Below, piece by piece: positions 24,701 through 30,692 of a stretch of DNA of 64,000 nt. This stretch comes from Serripes groenlandicus. Lineage: Eukaryota > Mollusca > Bivalvia > Cardiida > Cardiidae. Location of the stretch: NCBI GenBank assembly GCA_031761405.1, contig JASEVX010000083.1, positions 721,263 to 785,262 of the forward strand, in the 5' to 3' direction. Below the pieces are notes generated by a model. That model had not been told where the DNA came from, searched no databases, and saw nothing but the letters and a program-made list of their open reading frames with translations. Each line of letters begins with the position of its first letter. Within the stretch, counting starts at the first letter, position 1. The position numbers and the translations under genes were made by a program.

Positions 24701-25195
24701 ATTTTTATATTGAATGGCAAATCGAGGCTGACATTTATAATTTACATTTATTTTGACCAGGTAGTATAGGGTTATTATTGGTTTGATTAATAATTTATTT
24801 TTAAATGCAATGGCAAATCGAGGCTTACACTTATACCTTTTGGCAGCTAGTCGAGGGTTAATAATGCTTAACTTAATAGTTTACCTCTATATTGACTGGT
24901 TAGTCAACGGTATTATATTGTCAAGCTAGTCCAGGGTAACATTAATAATTTACCTTTATATTGTCAAGCTATTCCAGAGTTAGATTAATAGTTTACCTTT
25001 ATATTGACCAGCTAGTCGAGTCAGAAGGTAGGATTTCCCAGTTCTATACAGCCCTGTTATCGCCACAGAATTGATGGACTTCGTCACCGAGGCAATCTGA
25101 TCCAACACGTGTTGGTCTAATCGGAGTTTTCCCGAACTTTGTTCCGTGAACATCAAACATTGAGGCTCTTCAAATACAGACGCCATACTTCTTGG
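3500..25195 (-). CDS. GBP-like: Guanylate-binding protein (GBP) family large GTPase, six exons, 3' end beyond the left edge
   Basis: GBPs are dynamin-like GTPases with an N-terminal G domain and a long C-terminal helical domain; in vertebrates they are interferon-induced and coat pathogen membranes. Coding exons are join(complement) 25186-24997, 18254-18127, 15329-15220, 11080-10647, 4724-4444 and 3712-3500. All have AG acceptors and GT donors, with phases 1, 0, 2, 1, 0, 0 that keep one frame for 452 codons. Motifs in order: P-loop GLYRTGKS (45-52), phosphate-cap Thr75 in TIQSKTKG, DTEGLGD (97-103), TLRD (177-180, the GBP base-recognition motif), RKCFVF, then helical-domain segments including a PGGY motif in exon 6. 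Vertebrate GBPs are about 590 residues, so some 140 C-terminal residues are missing, including any CaaX prenylation signal. No break is seen in the visible frame. A bivalve immune role is inference from the family. Confidence 0.93.
3885..4440. other. Intron 5 of the GBP gene, with a short CCGAATACTGA tandem repeat
   Basis: Three to four copies of CCGAATACTGA lie at about 3879-3912. The rest is AT-rich intron without recognised features. Confidence 0.6.
4444..4724 (-). CDS. GBP exon 5: start of helical domain
   Basis: This 281-bp exon completes codon 288 and encodes up to residue 381. The acceptor is TGAATTTCAG|TG and the donor CTTGAT|GTGAGT. The product begins MFSNLAINYVEAIRQGAIP and continues CIQNALKSMALIENEAAV, matching the GBP linker and first helices (the 'YV.AI..G.IPC..NA' pattern). 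It is separated from exon 4 by a 5.9-kb intron that contains the Ngaro element. Confidence 0.92.
5518..6488 (+). pseudogene. Ngaro gag-like ORF, frameshifted
   Basis: The reading frame starts at ATG 5518 (MPRGKRQNQPQ, a basic N terminus) and stays open to 6102, but the conserved part continues in another frame (6012-6488). The frame change lies around 6040-6060, inside a conserved Trp-x-x-Ala-Phe region. The second part has C-x7-C-x4-C-x3-H (about 6296-6345), then a CCHC knuckle, CSNCGLSNHSRKTC (about 6350-6391), and an Arg-Gly-rich tail. These are nucleic-acid-binding features expected of a gag-like protein. A translating copy would not make a full product unless frameshifting occurs; a mutation is more likely. 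Confidence 0.8.
6409..8140 (+). pseudogene. Ngaro reverse transcriptase-RNase H, disrupted
   Basis: Coding signal begins in one frame (to TAA 6661-6663), moves to a second (about 6657-7391, interrupted by TAA at 7389-7391 and continuing to about 7436), and moves again to a third (7448-8140). The middle part has the RT motif SDIKSAIRLLPV and the catalytic YLDDF box, with the Asp-Asp codons at 7203-7208. The last part is an RNase H with FTDSA, LEFFPI and HCDNSAVV, supplying the Asp-Glu-Asp residues. Its start overlaps the gag end and its end overlaps the recombinase ORF by 16 bases, as usual in these elements. The breaks make this copy's RT non-functional. Confidence 0.88.
8125..9033 (+). CDS. 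Ngaro tyrosine recombinase
   Basis: This intact 302-residue ORF encodes a phage-integrase-type recombinase that would integrate the circular cDNA of a DIRS-order element. All catalytic residues are visible: Arg151 in GLMRVSEV, His264-x-x-Arg267 in AHSFRIGR, Trp290 in GRWKSD and the nucleophile Tyr298 in FERYIRLN at the extreme C terminus. The N-terminal ~100 residues form the SAM-like, DNA-binding half (TYKNAL...ISTYLSGI). It overlaps the RNase H ORF by 16 bp. The intact frame contrasts with the broken RT upstream. Confidence 0.9.
   Translation: MDHLLRTSQKLVTASISSNSQSTYKNALTAFMSFRKCYSLPQSFPAPIGQITLFISYCFELGYAPSTISTYLSGISFQHKIKNFKDPTSAFVVKKLMEGCRRTRKQVDLRAPITGAILRRICNELPNVCNSPYECSLFKAAYLVSYFGLMRVSEVVFTNQLHEDRPLFNSDIQVMKGSKALSITIRFSKTNQRGPPTTLRIPASGDPTLCIVAAVLDYIRYRPMGPKYFFCHANGYPLTRSQFSGVLAKTMRSLGLPTQIYTAHSFRIGRASVLAAQGISNEVIKRLGRWKSDVFERYIRLN
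9051..9716 (+). CDS. Ngaro-associated SGNH hydrolase domain
   Basis: The frame is open from 9051 to TAG 9714-9716; no ATG precedes the domain, so translation may start at GTG 9075, be coupled to the recombinase, or depend on splicing. Counting from 9075, the SGNH blocks are Gly-Asp-Ser at 21-23 (nucleophile Ser23), GSSG at 51-54, GGND at 82-85 and Asp-Gly-Ala-His at 177-180. The Ser-Asp-His triad is therefore intact. The family contains esterases and lipases. Ngaro elements are known to carry such an ORF, and its role in transposition is unknown. The stop is directly followed by an 8-bp inverted repeat. Confidence 0.85.
   Translation, partial: LCVNLVIPVWYAHIANAITNLFTDIWLIGDSLIFRLEQRAKFRKSLDLGLKDKTVLWLGSSGMHWSQLLPKLQLTMLFNQGPAMIVIHLGGNDLVTTAQGKLIKSMKRDLGYLATVYPTTFIVWSDILPRMSWRGLESNPPNLGNMNMKRKRINRAGRQIVRNLSKGRAIIHEIDEKISGLISQDGAHLTPVGNDIFLNAMSEGVSSFFKKDDVHVFDSNK
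9716..9773. repeat. Inverted repeat GGCCGCTA / TAGCGGCC
   Basis: The perfect 8-base arms lie at 9716-9723 and 9766-9773, with a 42-base loop, directly after the hydrolase stop codon. It could be an RNA hairpin in the element's 3' region or part of its terminal repeats. Confidence 0.6.
9774..10167 (+). other. 3' non-coding region of the Ngaro element
   Basis: An ORF at 9775-10143 has no domain and overlaps the expected terminal region. Split direct repeats should lie here, but I could not match any segment to the 5' flank by eye. Confidence 0.4.
10168..10272. repeat. Three tandem units of a 36-bp repeat
   Basis: The units begin GGAAAGGAxxGGATTAAxAAATAAAA and contain AGCTTAATTT or close variants. 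The array is flanked by the inverted pair AGTACATACTGT (10148) and GAGTATGTACAG (about 10275). It lies at the 3' side of the Ngaro element and may mark its end. Confidence 0.7.
10647..11080 (-). CDS. GBP exon 4: TLRD motif and end of G domain
   Basis: This 434-bp exon encodes residues 144-287 and the first base of codon 288. The acceptor is TTTCTACAAG|C and the donor GGCAGAA|GTAAGG. It contains FPEFILTLRDFSLELVIDD, in which TLRD (177-180) replaces the N/TKxD guanine-recognition motif as in all GBPs, then PRLCIRKYFNRRKCFVF, a family signature. An in-frame ATG near its 5' end is internal, because exon 3 joins upstream in frame. Confidence 0.93.
11210..13675. repeat. CAGCGGACACACCTT minisatellite in GBP intron 3, interrupted
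   Basis: Irregular units of about 30-38 bp read approximately CAGCGGACACACCTTATTTGAACACA. They are dense at 11210-11560, 11683-11960 and 13240-13675. The stretch 12076-13170 between blocks is AT-rich with no recognised features. The array continues past an inserted element into 14380-14640. Confidence 0.85.
11286..12075. repeat. 397-bp tandem duplication
   Basis: The block beginning CAGCGGATATACCTAATTTG at 11286 repeats at 11683, and both end at AATAATAGTGCACT (11678 and 12075). The copies look essentially identical, so the duplication is recent. Each includes part of the minisatellite and a copy of the dispersed ~100-bp repeat. Confidence 0.9.
13676..14379 (+). mobile_element. Dispersed terminal-hairpin element, copy A
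   Basis: It begins ACAAGAG, then a short hairpin (TGCCATGATGGCCCT) and GATCGCTCACCTG. It ends with a GACGGACGACGACG microsatellite, GTGATCACAAAAGCTCACC, a hairpin, and AGGTGAGCTAAAAA. The internal ~230-bp segment (AAGATTTTTTAAGATTTGGCAAT ... GGGGACCACC) is tandemly repeated. No ORF is convincing. It sits inside the minisatellite, which resumes on both sides. The class is uncertain. Confidence 0.7.
14380..14640. repeat. CAGCGGACACACCTT minisatellite, right part
   Basis: About eight further irregular units follow the inserted element, including ACACAGCGGACATACCTTAT and variants. Confidence 0.8.
14797..15037. repeat. ~120-bp tandem duplication near GBP exon 3
   Basis: AACTGTTGCCGTGATAAAAC through GGCAATATTAAGGTTTTATA occurs twice in tandem with only one or two differences. 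It lies about 180 bp downstream of exon 3 in intron 3. Confidence 0.85.
15220..15329 (-). CDS. GBP exon 3: G-domain core
   Basis: This 110-bp exon is short and has no ATG, and was found by translating the minus strand between splice signals. It encodes GDKNHDNQLFTLAILLSS then TLIYNTFGTFDDDALNKL. The segment between the DxEG and TLRD motifs of GBPs reads very similarly (Gly-Asp ... LLSS ... YN). The acceptor is TATTTTAG|G and the donor CTGAA|GTATCC, a weak but usable site. Phase 0 in and phase 2 out match the neighbouring exons exactly. Confidence 0.9.
15330..17010. other. Intron 2 of the GBP gene, no feature recognised
   Basis: AT-rich DNA without an ORF above about 66 codons of interest, repeats or RNA-like structures that I could recognise. 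Confidence 0.5.
17011..17580. repeat. ~110-bp tandem array of a dispersed repeat
   Basis: Units start near 17011, 17115 and 17228 with CCCACATxxGAG. They carry CAGACGACTTTTGAAATCATT, GGCAAAAGAAG, TTGCTCATAAT and CGGTTTTAACCG, and are followed by degraded or inverted copies to about 17580. Single copies or parts occur near 830-1030, 2200-2290, 3330-3435 and 12540. Confidence 0.7.
18127..18254 (-). CDS. GBP exon 2: phosphate cap and DxEG switch
   Basis: This 128-bp exon encodes residues 64-106. The acceptor is TTGTCTAG|G and the donor AAAAAG|GTTATT. It starts GFPLGSTIQSKTKG, containing the Thr75 that caps the phosphates, and ends with DTEGLGDIKK, the switch II motif. A 39-base stretch at the exon start is repeated many times in the intron to the right, one copy beginning only 37 bp from the exon. 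Confidence 0.92.
18255..18420 (-). repeat. Exon-2-derived repeat units next to the real exon
   Basis: Two to three units of about 75 bp repeat the exon 2 acceptor and its first 39 coding bases. One copy at 18292-18330 is bordered by GTTTAG| and |GTATCT on the minus strand and would encode FPLGSTIQYKTKG in the phase of exon 2. Confidence 0.85.
18426..19999 (+). mobile_element. Dispersed terminal-hairpin element, copy B
   Basis: It has the same architecture as copy A: ACAAGAG, hairpin AGGGCCAAGATGGCCCT, ATCGATCACCT; then internal ~480-bp tandem units (GATGACGCCTGGTTG near 18981 and 19462); then GACGGACGCCGGACGACG, GTGATCAGAATAGCTCACC, hairpin TTGAGCCTTTGGCTCA and AGGTGATCTAAAAA. It is inserted among exon-2-derived repeats. 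The 101-codon ORF at 18696 is inside the repeat and shows no domain. Confidence 0.7.
20005..20395 (-). repeat. Exon-2-derived minisatellite, block 2
   Basis: About five units of 70-80 bp, each with TTGGTTTTAGACTGGATGG, a GTCCAAGAGGAAA-like core and ATATAAATAAGGGGTGATAT on the plus strand. The core is the complement of exon 2 codons 64-77. Confidence 0.85.
20571..20709. repeat. Long palindrome P1, ~60-bp arms
   Basis: The left arm at 20571-20631 and the right arm at 20649-20709 are reverse complements with about four mismatches (outer part TTATTGGGTTTGTTACTG). The centre is CGAGGCGATAGCCGAG. A partial copy of the arm (ATAGAAATATAGGGGGTCTG) lies alone at 20991-21009. Confidence 0.92.
21064..21212. 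repeat. Long palindrome P2, ~60-bp arms
   Basis: The arms include GCATGGCTTCCAGTGTGAC then AGTACATATTGTCAA at 21074-21107 and its reverse complement at 21165-21200. The inner arm ends AATACTGTTA / TAACAGTATT. The centre is GCCGAGGCGAAGCCGATG. The arm sequence is unrelated to that of P1 except at the centre. Confidence 0.92.
21279..21397. repeat. Palindrome P4, ~30-bp arms with a ~55-bp loop
   Basis: TAACAGTATACTGTTA plus CATGGCACGCGCGT (from 21280) is matched exactly by its reverse complement ending at 21397. The outer 16 bases are themselves a perfect palindrome. It lacks the shared centre motif; its loop has GTGACGTTATTATTTG and GACGTAATGCAC. Confidence 0.9.
21498..21640. repeat. Long palindrome P3, ~64-bp arms
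   Basis: The left arm 21498-21562 and right arm 21577-21640 are reverse complements with one indel and two mismatches (CTTTTCAGCTGTTATACATG outer, CACCAAAAAAATCATTATTG inner). The centre is CCTCGGCTATCGCCTCGG, the complement of the P1 centre. Confidence 0.93.
21646..21998 (-). repeat. Exon-2-derived minisatellite, block 3
   Basis: About four to five units of the same 70-80-bp repeat resume directly after palindrome P3. This indicates that the palindrome cluster is an insertion into the array. Confidence 0.85.
21999..23515. other. Intron 1 of the GBP gene, mostly unique AT-rich DNA
   Basis: It opens with ACAAGAG and a hairpin (TGATGCAAGGCATCA), the start seen in the terminal-hairpin elements. 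An ORF of 115 codons at 22900-23247 has no recognisable domain. Nothing else is recognised. Confidence 0.45.
23525..23960 (-). repeat. Exon-2-derived minisatellite, block 4
   Basis: About five units carry TTTTAGACTGGATAGACGAT and AATAAGGGGTGATATACAGA. They are more diverged than the units next to exon 2. Confidence 0.8.
23975..25020 (-). repeat. Exon-1-derived minisatellite
   Basis: Some 18-19 units of about 50-60 bp. On the plus strand they read approximately AATTTACCTTTATATTGACC then AGCTAGTCGAGGGTTAC. The array ends exactly in exon 1: its last unit contains the donor (complement of GTTTAC) and the last 24 coding bases (24997-25020). Confidence 0.87.
24997..25195 (-). CDS. GBP exon 1: start codon and P-loop
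   Basis: The ATG is at 25186-25184 and encodes 63 codons plus one base. The P-loop GLYRTGKS lies at residues 45-52 (GxxRxGKS, with the Arg and Lys typical of GBPs), followed by YLLTRLAGQYKG. The donor is AAAG|GTAAAC (GT at 24996-24995). A pyrimidine-rich acceptor (TCTCTTTTCAG) ends at 25196, just upstream of the ATG, so an untranslated 5' exon probably lies further right; it was not found. The last ~24 bases of this exon match the unit of the minisatellite filling the adjacent intron. Confidence 0.92.
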
Positions 25196-25399
25196 CTGAA
25201 AAGAGAGATTTAGTTATATGAGCCGTGTCAGACGAAAAGTAGTCTTGTTGCTTCTGCGAACAATAAAGACTAATGCTAGCCTGTATACGGAGACATGGGG
25301 TGAATTCCCTGGACGTTTATAGAATAACGGGTCCATGTGGTTGGATTCACTGGCCGTTTACGGATACACATCTTATGATTTAGCAAGACTCCGGAAAAT

Positions 25400-25914
25400 T
25401 AAACTACCAGCTTAGATCTGTGTCAGCTCTACAAACTGATATACGACCAGTTTCGGTCGTAATCAGCATCTACAAACTGATATACGACCGGCTTATATCT
25501 TTTATCAGCATTTACAAACTGACATGCGACTAGCTTAGATCTGTATCAGCATTTACAAACTGATATACGACCAGCTTATAACTTGATCAGCCTTTACAAA
25601 CAGATATACGACTAGTATATATCTGTATAAGCCTTTACAAACTGATATACGACTAGTATAGATCTGTATCAGCATTTACAAACTGATATACGACCAGCTT
25701 AGATCTTTATCAGCATTTACAAACTTATATACGACCAGCTTAGATCTTTATCAACATTTACACACTGATATACGACAAGCTTAGATCTGTATCAGACTTT
25801 ACAAACTAATATTCGACCAGATTAGATCTTTATTAGGCTTTACAAACTGATATACGACCAAACAATATATTTGTATCAGTCTAATATTCGACTTGCTTAT
25901 ATCTTGTTTAGCCT
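25400..25914. repeat. ~54-bp minisatellite upstream of GBP exon 1, left part
   Basis: Units read approximately TTACAAACTGATATACGACC then AGCTTAGATCTGTATCAGCA. About ten units precede a MITE insertion. Its origin from any exon is not visible. Confidence 0.87.
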
Positions 25915-25918
25915 TTAA

Positions 25919-26467
25919 AGGGACTGAATCCCATATGAGAAAAAAGCGGAAAAAAAAGAAAATTGTTAAAAATTGCTATTACCTTGATGTTTTTGTATGT
26001 AAGGCATTGAGATTTGCTGACTGATGTACTACAATATATGCACACTATTAATATTGCGGAGTATTTTCGTTATTTTGCATTGTAAAATCTACTGGGTTAG
26101 TAACCCAGTAAATCTAAAAATATCGCTGTATATTTATCACGATATCACTACAACCGAATTGACAATCTACTTCTCAGACTTGTTGTTCCTTACACTCACG
26201 CATGCATTAATGTAATGAGTCGATAGTGTTAGAGAATGCCGAATTGAATTCACAAATTCAAATGAGCAAGAGGAAATTCCACGGTATTTTTAAACGGGAA
26301 AACACGGAGCGGACGTTTTTTTAACTACTTATTTCCTATGAATTAATGTAAACCAAGACTTGTACGACCTTTTACAACATTGCGGTACATATATATATAC
26401 GTATTTTGGATTAATTAGAATAAGTATAAAATATAACGATTTTGGACCATTATGGTGTTCAGTCCCT
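25919..26467. mobile_element. 549-bp MITE flanked by TTAA
   Basis: The terminal inverted repeats AGGGACTGAA and TTCAGTCCCT border it, with TTAA at 25915-25918 and 26468-26471. The minisatellite continues on both sides, so the insertion is clear. It has no transposase ORF. TTAA targets suggest a piggyBac-like mobiliser, but the terminal bases are not the usual CCC, so the family is uncertain. Confidence 0.82.
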
Positions 26468-26875
26468 TTAATAACTGATATACGACCAGCTTAGCTATTT
26501 ATCAACCTTTACAAACTGATATACGACCAGCTTAGATATGTATCAGCCTGTACAAACTGATATACGAAAAGCTTAGATCTTTATCAGCCTTTAAAAGCTG
26601 ATATACGACCAGCTTAGATCTTTATCAGACGTTACAAATTGATATACGCCAAGCTTAAATCTGTATCAGCATTTACAAACTTGTATACGACCAGCTTAGA
26701 TCTTTATCAACATTTACAAACTGATATACGACAAGCTTATATCTGTATCAGACTTTAAAAACTGATAAACGACCAGCTTAGATCTTTATCAGACGTTACA
26801 GACTGATATATGACCTGCTTAGATCTGTATTAGCCTTTACAAACTGATATACGACCACCTTAGATCTTTATACGC
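26468..26875. repeat. ~54-bp minisatellite, right part
   Basis: About eight further units follow (ACTGATATACGACCAGCTTA, GATCTTTATCAGACGTTACA), with small variants. The array ends near the TACGCGTAATCATC at 26872. Confidence 0.85.
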
Positions 26876-27023
26876 GTAATCATCATTACCCTTAATTTCA
26901 AAACCTCGGAAGAACAGTATGACCTGACTTTGAACTTCGTTCAGCCCTCATGCTGTTGTATATCAAACACAAGTCACCTGTCAAATACGAAAAAGGTGGT
27001 TTAACTAAATTGTACCGCGAAAC

Positions 27024-27786
27024 ATCGCCGGACATACTGCCGCGGGCTGTTCGTTTATCGCCGGACATACTGCCGCGGACTGTTCGTTTATCGCCGGACA
27101 TACTGCCGCGGACTGTTCGTTTATCGCCGGACATACTGCCGCGGACTGTTCGTTTATCGCCGGACATACTGCAGCGGGCTGTTCGTTTATCGCCGGACAT
27201 ACTGCCCCGGACTGTTCGTTTATCGCCGGACATACTGCCGCGGGCTGTTCGTTTATCGCCGGACATACTGCCGCGGACTGTCCGTTTATCGCCGGACATA
27301 CTGCCGCGGACTGTCCGTTTATCGCCGGACATACTGCCGCGGACTGTTCGTTTATCGCCGGACATACTGCCCCGGACTGTTCGTTTATCGCCGGACATAC
27401 TGCCGCGGACTGTTCGTTTATCGCCGGACATACTGCCGCGGACTGTCCGTTTATCGCCGGACATACTGCCGCGGACTGTTCGTTTATCGCCGGACATACT
27501 GCCGCGGGCTGTTCGTTTATCGCCGGACATACTGCCCCGGACTGTTCGTTTATCGCCGGACATACTGCCGCGGACTGTTCGTTTATCGCCGGACATACTG
27601 CCGCGGACTGTCCGTTTATCGCCGGACATACTGCCGCGGACTGTTCGTTTATCGCCGGACATACTGCCGCGGGCTGTTCGTTTATCGCCGTACATACTGC
27701 CGCGGACTGTTCGTTTATCGCCGGACATACTGCCGCGGACTGTTTGTTTATCGCCGGACATACTGCCGCGGACTGTTCGTTTATCG
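27024..27786. repeat. 33-bp GC-rich minisatellite, 23 units
   Basis: The unit is GCCGGACATACTGCCGCGG followed by ACTGTTCGTTTATC. Units differ at only a few positions (A/G in the GGGCT or GGACT part, CCCC or CCGC, TTC or TCC). Because 33 is divisible by three and the unit lacks stops in several frames, long ORFs appear on both strands (plus-strand repeat SPDILPRTVRL). These have no start context, domain or codon bias to support a protein. Confidence 0.95.
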
Positions 27787-27889
27787 AATTTAAAGAGCGA
27801 TTCAATCTCATGGAAATCAGACCGAAATATTCGAGCAAGAGAAGTTTGGTTTTGGTTTTAATGACATTGAGTGCGATCGAAAATGACTG

Positions 27890-29219
27890 AGTCACGACGA
27901 GAATTGTGAATTGAAAACTGAATTGTTGTATCTCACAATTGTCATATCATTAAGCTTATTCCACTGTCTATGTTTGAAACATGTATTTGTCACCATATTT
28001 ACCGGTTTTTGTATTTTTTTCTTCGCCTGATAGGAATAAAGGTATTTGTATTGTATTGTATTGTATTGTATATGAATTTCCAAAGCCATCCCGATCTCGA
28101 ACACTTACTTGCTATAAAATATTCTCCCCGACAATTACTATAATTACCATGTACACATATATTATGAAGATGGAAATATCATTCCCAGAGGCAATGGTCA
28201 ACTCCTAACGAAGCGACAGCCTCAAAGTGCAGTCAAACAACCTGCAATGCTTTTCCCATCCATAAGGTTTAAACTGTGCTGTTATATAACGTACACGGTA
28301 TATAGAATTAACCCTTATTTCGGCTCAATTTATTAACTAGTGTCACATTATTTGAATTATTCTTGCATATACGTGAATGGGGTTATTTGCTAAGACTATA
28401 TAACATAGGTCAAGTAGCGAGCAGTGCAGACCAGGATGATGATGCCTGTATGTGAATGCTAATCATGATCCAATATCTTCGCAAATGTAAATGAACTTCA
28501 AACAGAGCTTGGTAAATAAATGTTGTTTAAAGTCAAGTAAAGGGGGGGATTTAGTCAAGTATGATCATTCAATGGTAGCAACCATTGATTTCCTTAAGAA
28601 AATCTTCCTTTCCCGACAATGTTTGCTGTCCACACGAATTACACTCACACTAATGGAAGTACAAGTTCTCATTTTTGCCTAAACGAAGGTGTGGCTCAGG
28701 TAATAAAAGTACAACAAACGGAGAAATAACCATTTGTCAGACAATAAAAACCCGAGAAGTGAGTTTTGTCAGTCAAAAAGGATGTTTTTGCATCTGGAAT
28801 CTGCGAAAACGAAAGATAATTTGGAAAAGAACGTATGACTCAGGTAAAACGGAAAAACCCCGTTATCAGACAGAAAAAAACCCAGAGCGCAGCCCCCGTC
28901 AGTACTAATGGATGCTTTTGCTATGCGATCAGTGAAAACTCATATATATTCTCGGTCCGCCTGTTACATGTAGGTTAATCCTTTTCAACAGGGAGGGCAG
29001 CCATTACTACCATTTTTAAGCCGTTGGTATAAACCCGCCCGGGATTTGTATTGACCTTTATTGCATTGATGAAACCCATAATTGCATCATTATAGAACTC
29101 TTTCTCTGATAAGAAGACAAGTAAAGGCTCGGCAGCAGACCATCCATTAAAACATTTTGTGGAAAAAAAAGAAAAAGCTTCAATTTCTTCAAACGTTGAC
29201 TTCCCACATACGTAAAGAC
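27890..29219. other. Intergenic DNA with an ATTGT microsatellite
   Basis: ATTGT is repeated about five times at 28047-28070. The short ORFs at 28491 and 28675 have no recognisable domain. Confidence 0.5.
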
Positions 29220-29227
29220 CTATTTAA

Positions 29228-30251
29228 TAGAGATGGGAACGAGTATTGATATTAGTACTCGGGTACTCGTATACTCTTCCGATCGAGTACTCGGGTACTC
29301 GCAAGAAATCAAAATGTGTTCACTTATTCATCAAAAAGTCTTGTCTCTCGTAATATTCTGACCATCGTTCACTTACTTTTAATTGTTTTTTAAGTACTAT
29401 GTGTGCGTGTATTGGCCTTCTTTTAATTTGAAATTTGAAGGAAACAAGTTGCTTTACTTTTAAAAGAAAACACCAAAGAATTCACAACAACAAAACATAG
29501 AAATTGTATTCGCGTATTCGCGTAAACATCAAACGTTTAGTGCAGACTTGCATCCGCTTTTAAAGGCGCAAAAAGAAGCAATAACCAACTGTTAGCTAGC
29601 ATAACGAATATCTAGGATAAAAACACGTACTACGCTTAATAAGTGAATATTAATATCACCCATAAAAATAAGAAAAGTAGATGAACAATTAAATTTGGTT
29701 TGTACTTTCGGTTTATTAATCAACTGTATTTACATGACTAAAAAAATAAACAAGAAATAAGCCGCGTTCGTATAAAAGGAAACCTAGATCTCACAGTTGT
29801 TTATAATGAATACGTTCATTTTTTTATTTGAATAAACCAGAATTGTTGAAGAAAGTTCTTATGCTTTAACGTACAAGTTCCTATTTAATAATTGTTAGAT
29901 GTATTTCTTACAACTATTCAATTAAAACGCGATGACAATTGAAAACACAATTACGACAAAGGTGTGAAATTTTGACATCCCATTTTGACATATTGTTGCA
30001 AATTGACTGGAGATAACATTAAAATCTCTATTGACTCGTGATTGCAATCAAGTAGCCATTTAAAACGGGTATCAATGGATCAGAGAGAACAACCAATTCA
30101 TTATTTTTTAAGTTTTATTTAGCTTATTTTAATCAGATGAACAACAAAAAATGGCGAAATTATAACCGAGTACTCGAGTACCTAATTTAATAACCGGTAC
30201 TCGGACGTCCGATCGAGTACTCGGGTACTCGGGTACCCGGTCCCATCCCTA
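29228..30251. mobile_element. hAT-type non-autonomous element (MITE), 1,024 bp
   Basis: The ends are TAGAGATGGGA and TCCCATCCCTA, imperfect inverted repeats that match the hAT pattern. They are flanked by perfect 8-bp target duplications CTATTTAA at 29220-29227 and 30252-30259. The subterminal regions are rich in GAGTACTCGGGTACTCG, likely transposase-binding repeats. The interior is AT-rich without a transposase ORF, so movement would need an autonomous partner. Confidence 0.92.
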
Positions 30252-30259
30252 CTATTTAA

Positions 30260-30627
30260 TATAAATCGACTATAAATGTGTCTGACTCCTGAACACATAA
30301 CCAGTATTCGCGCCGTTTTTATGGATAAATCGCAAAGCCAGAACCGATCACCAATAGTTCCCACATCGTGTTTGACTCTGTATCAAAATAAACTTCAAAG
30401 TGACATGAACACCCGGTTCACAAACAATCAAAGATTTATAGTATCTGCCGTGTTTACAGCCCAATATAAACACGTAGGGAGGGAGTGGCCTAAATATAGA
30501 CTGAAAACAATGCATTCGTTTGAACATGGTAGATACATATACATGTACGATACAATCAAATCAAAGTCGACAAATAGTAGTCTAGCTTAGCGTGAGGGTA
30601 ATGATGAGGACGATGGCGTATATATTT
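30260..30627. other. Unique DNA between the hAT element and the satellite
   Basis: An ORF of 104 codons (30276-30590) has no recognisable domain. Homology to the satellite starts near ATATATGTCAAATCACCCG at about 30628. Confidence 0.5.
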
Positions 30628-30692
30628 ATATATGTCAAATCACCCGCACTGTTCACATACTCATGCGTCCTGGGTAATCCAACCCAGCTACG

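Noticed and set aside
27024..27786. CRISPR-like array of regular repeats
   Set aside because: The 33-bp units are contiguous with no spacers, and the context is eukaryotic.
26898..27895. Three ORFs of about 290-300 codons as a repetitive protein
   Set aside because: They arise because a 33-bp unit lacks stops in several frames on both strands; no start context or flanking exon supports one of them.
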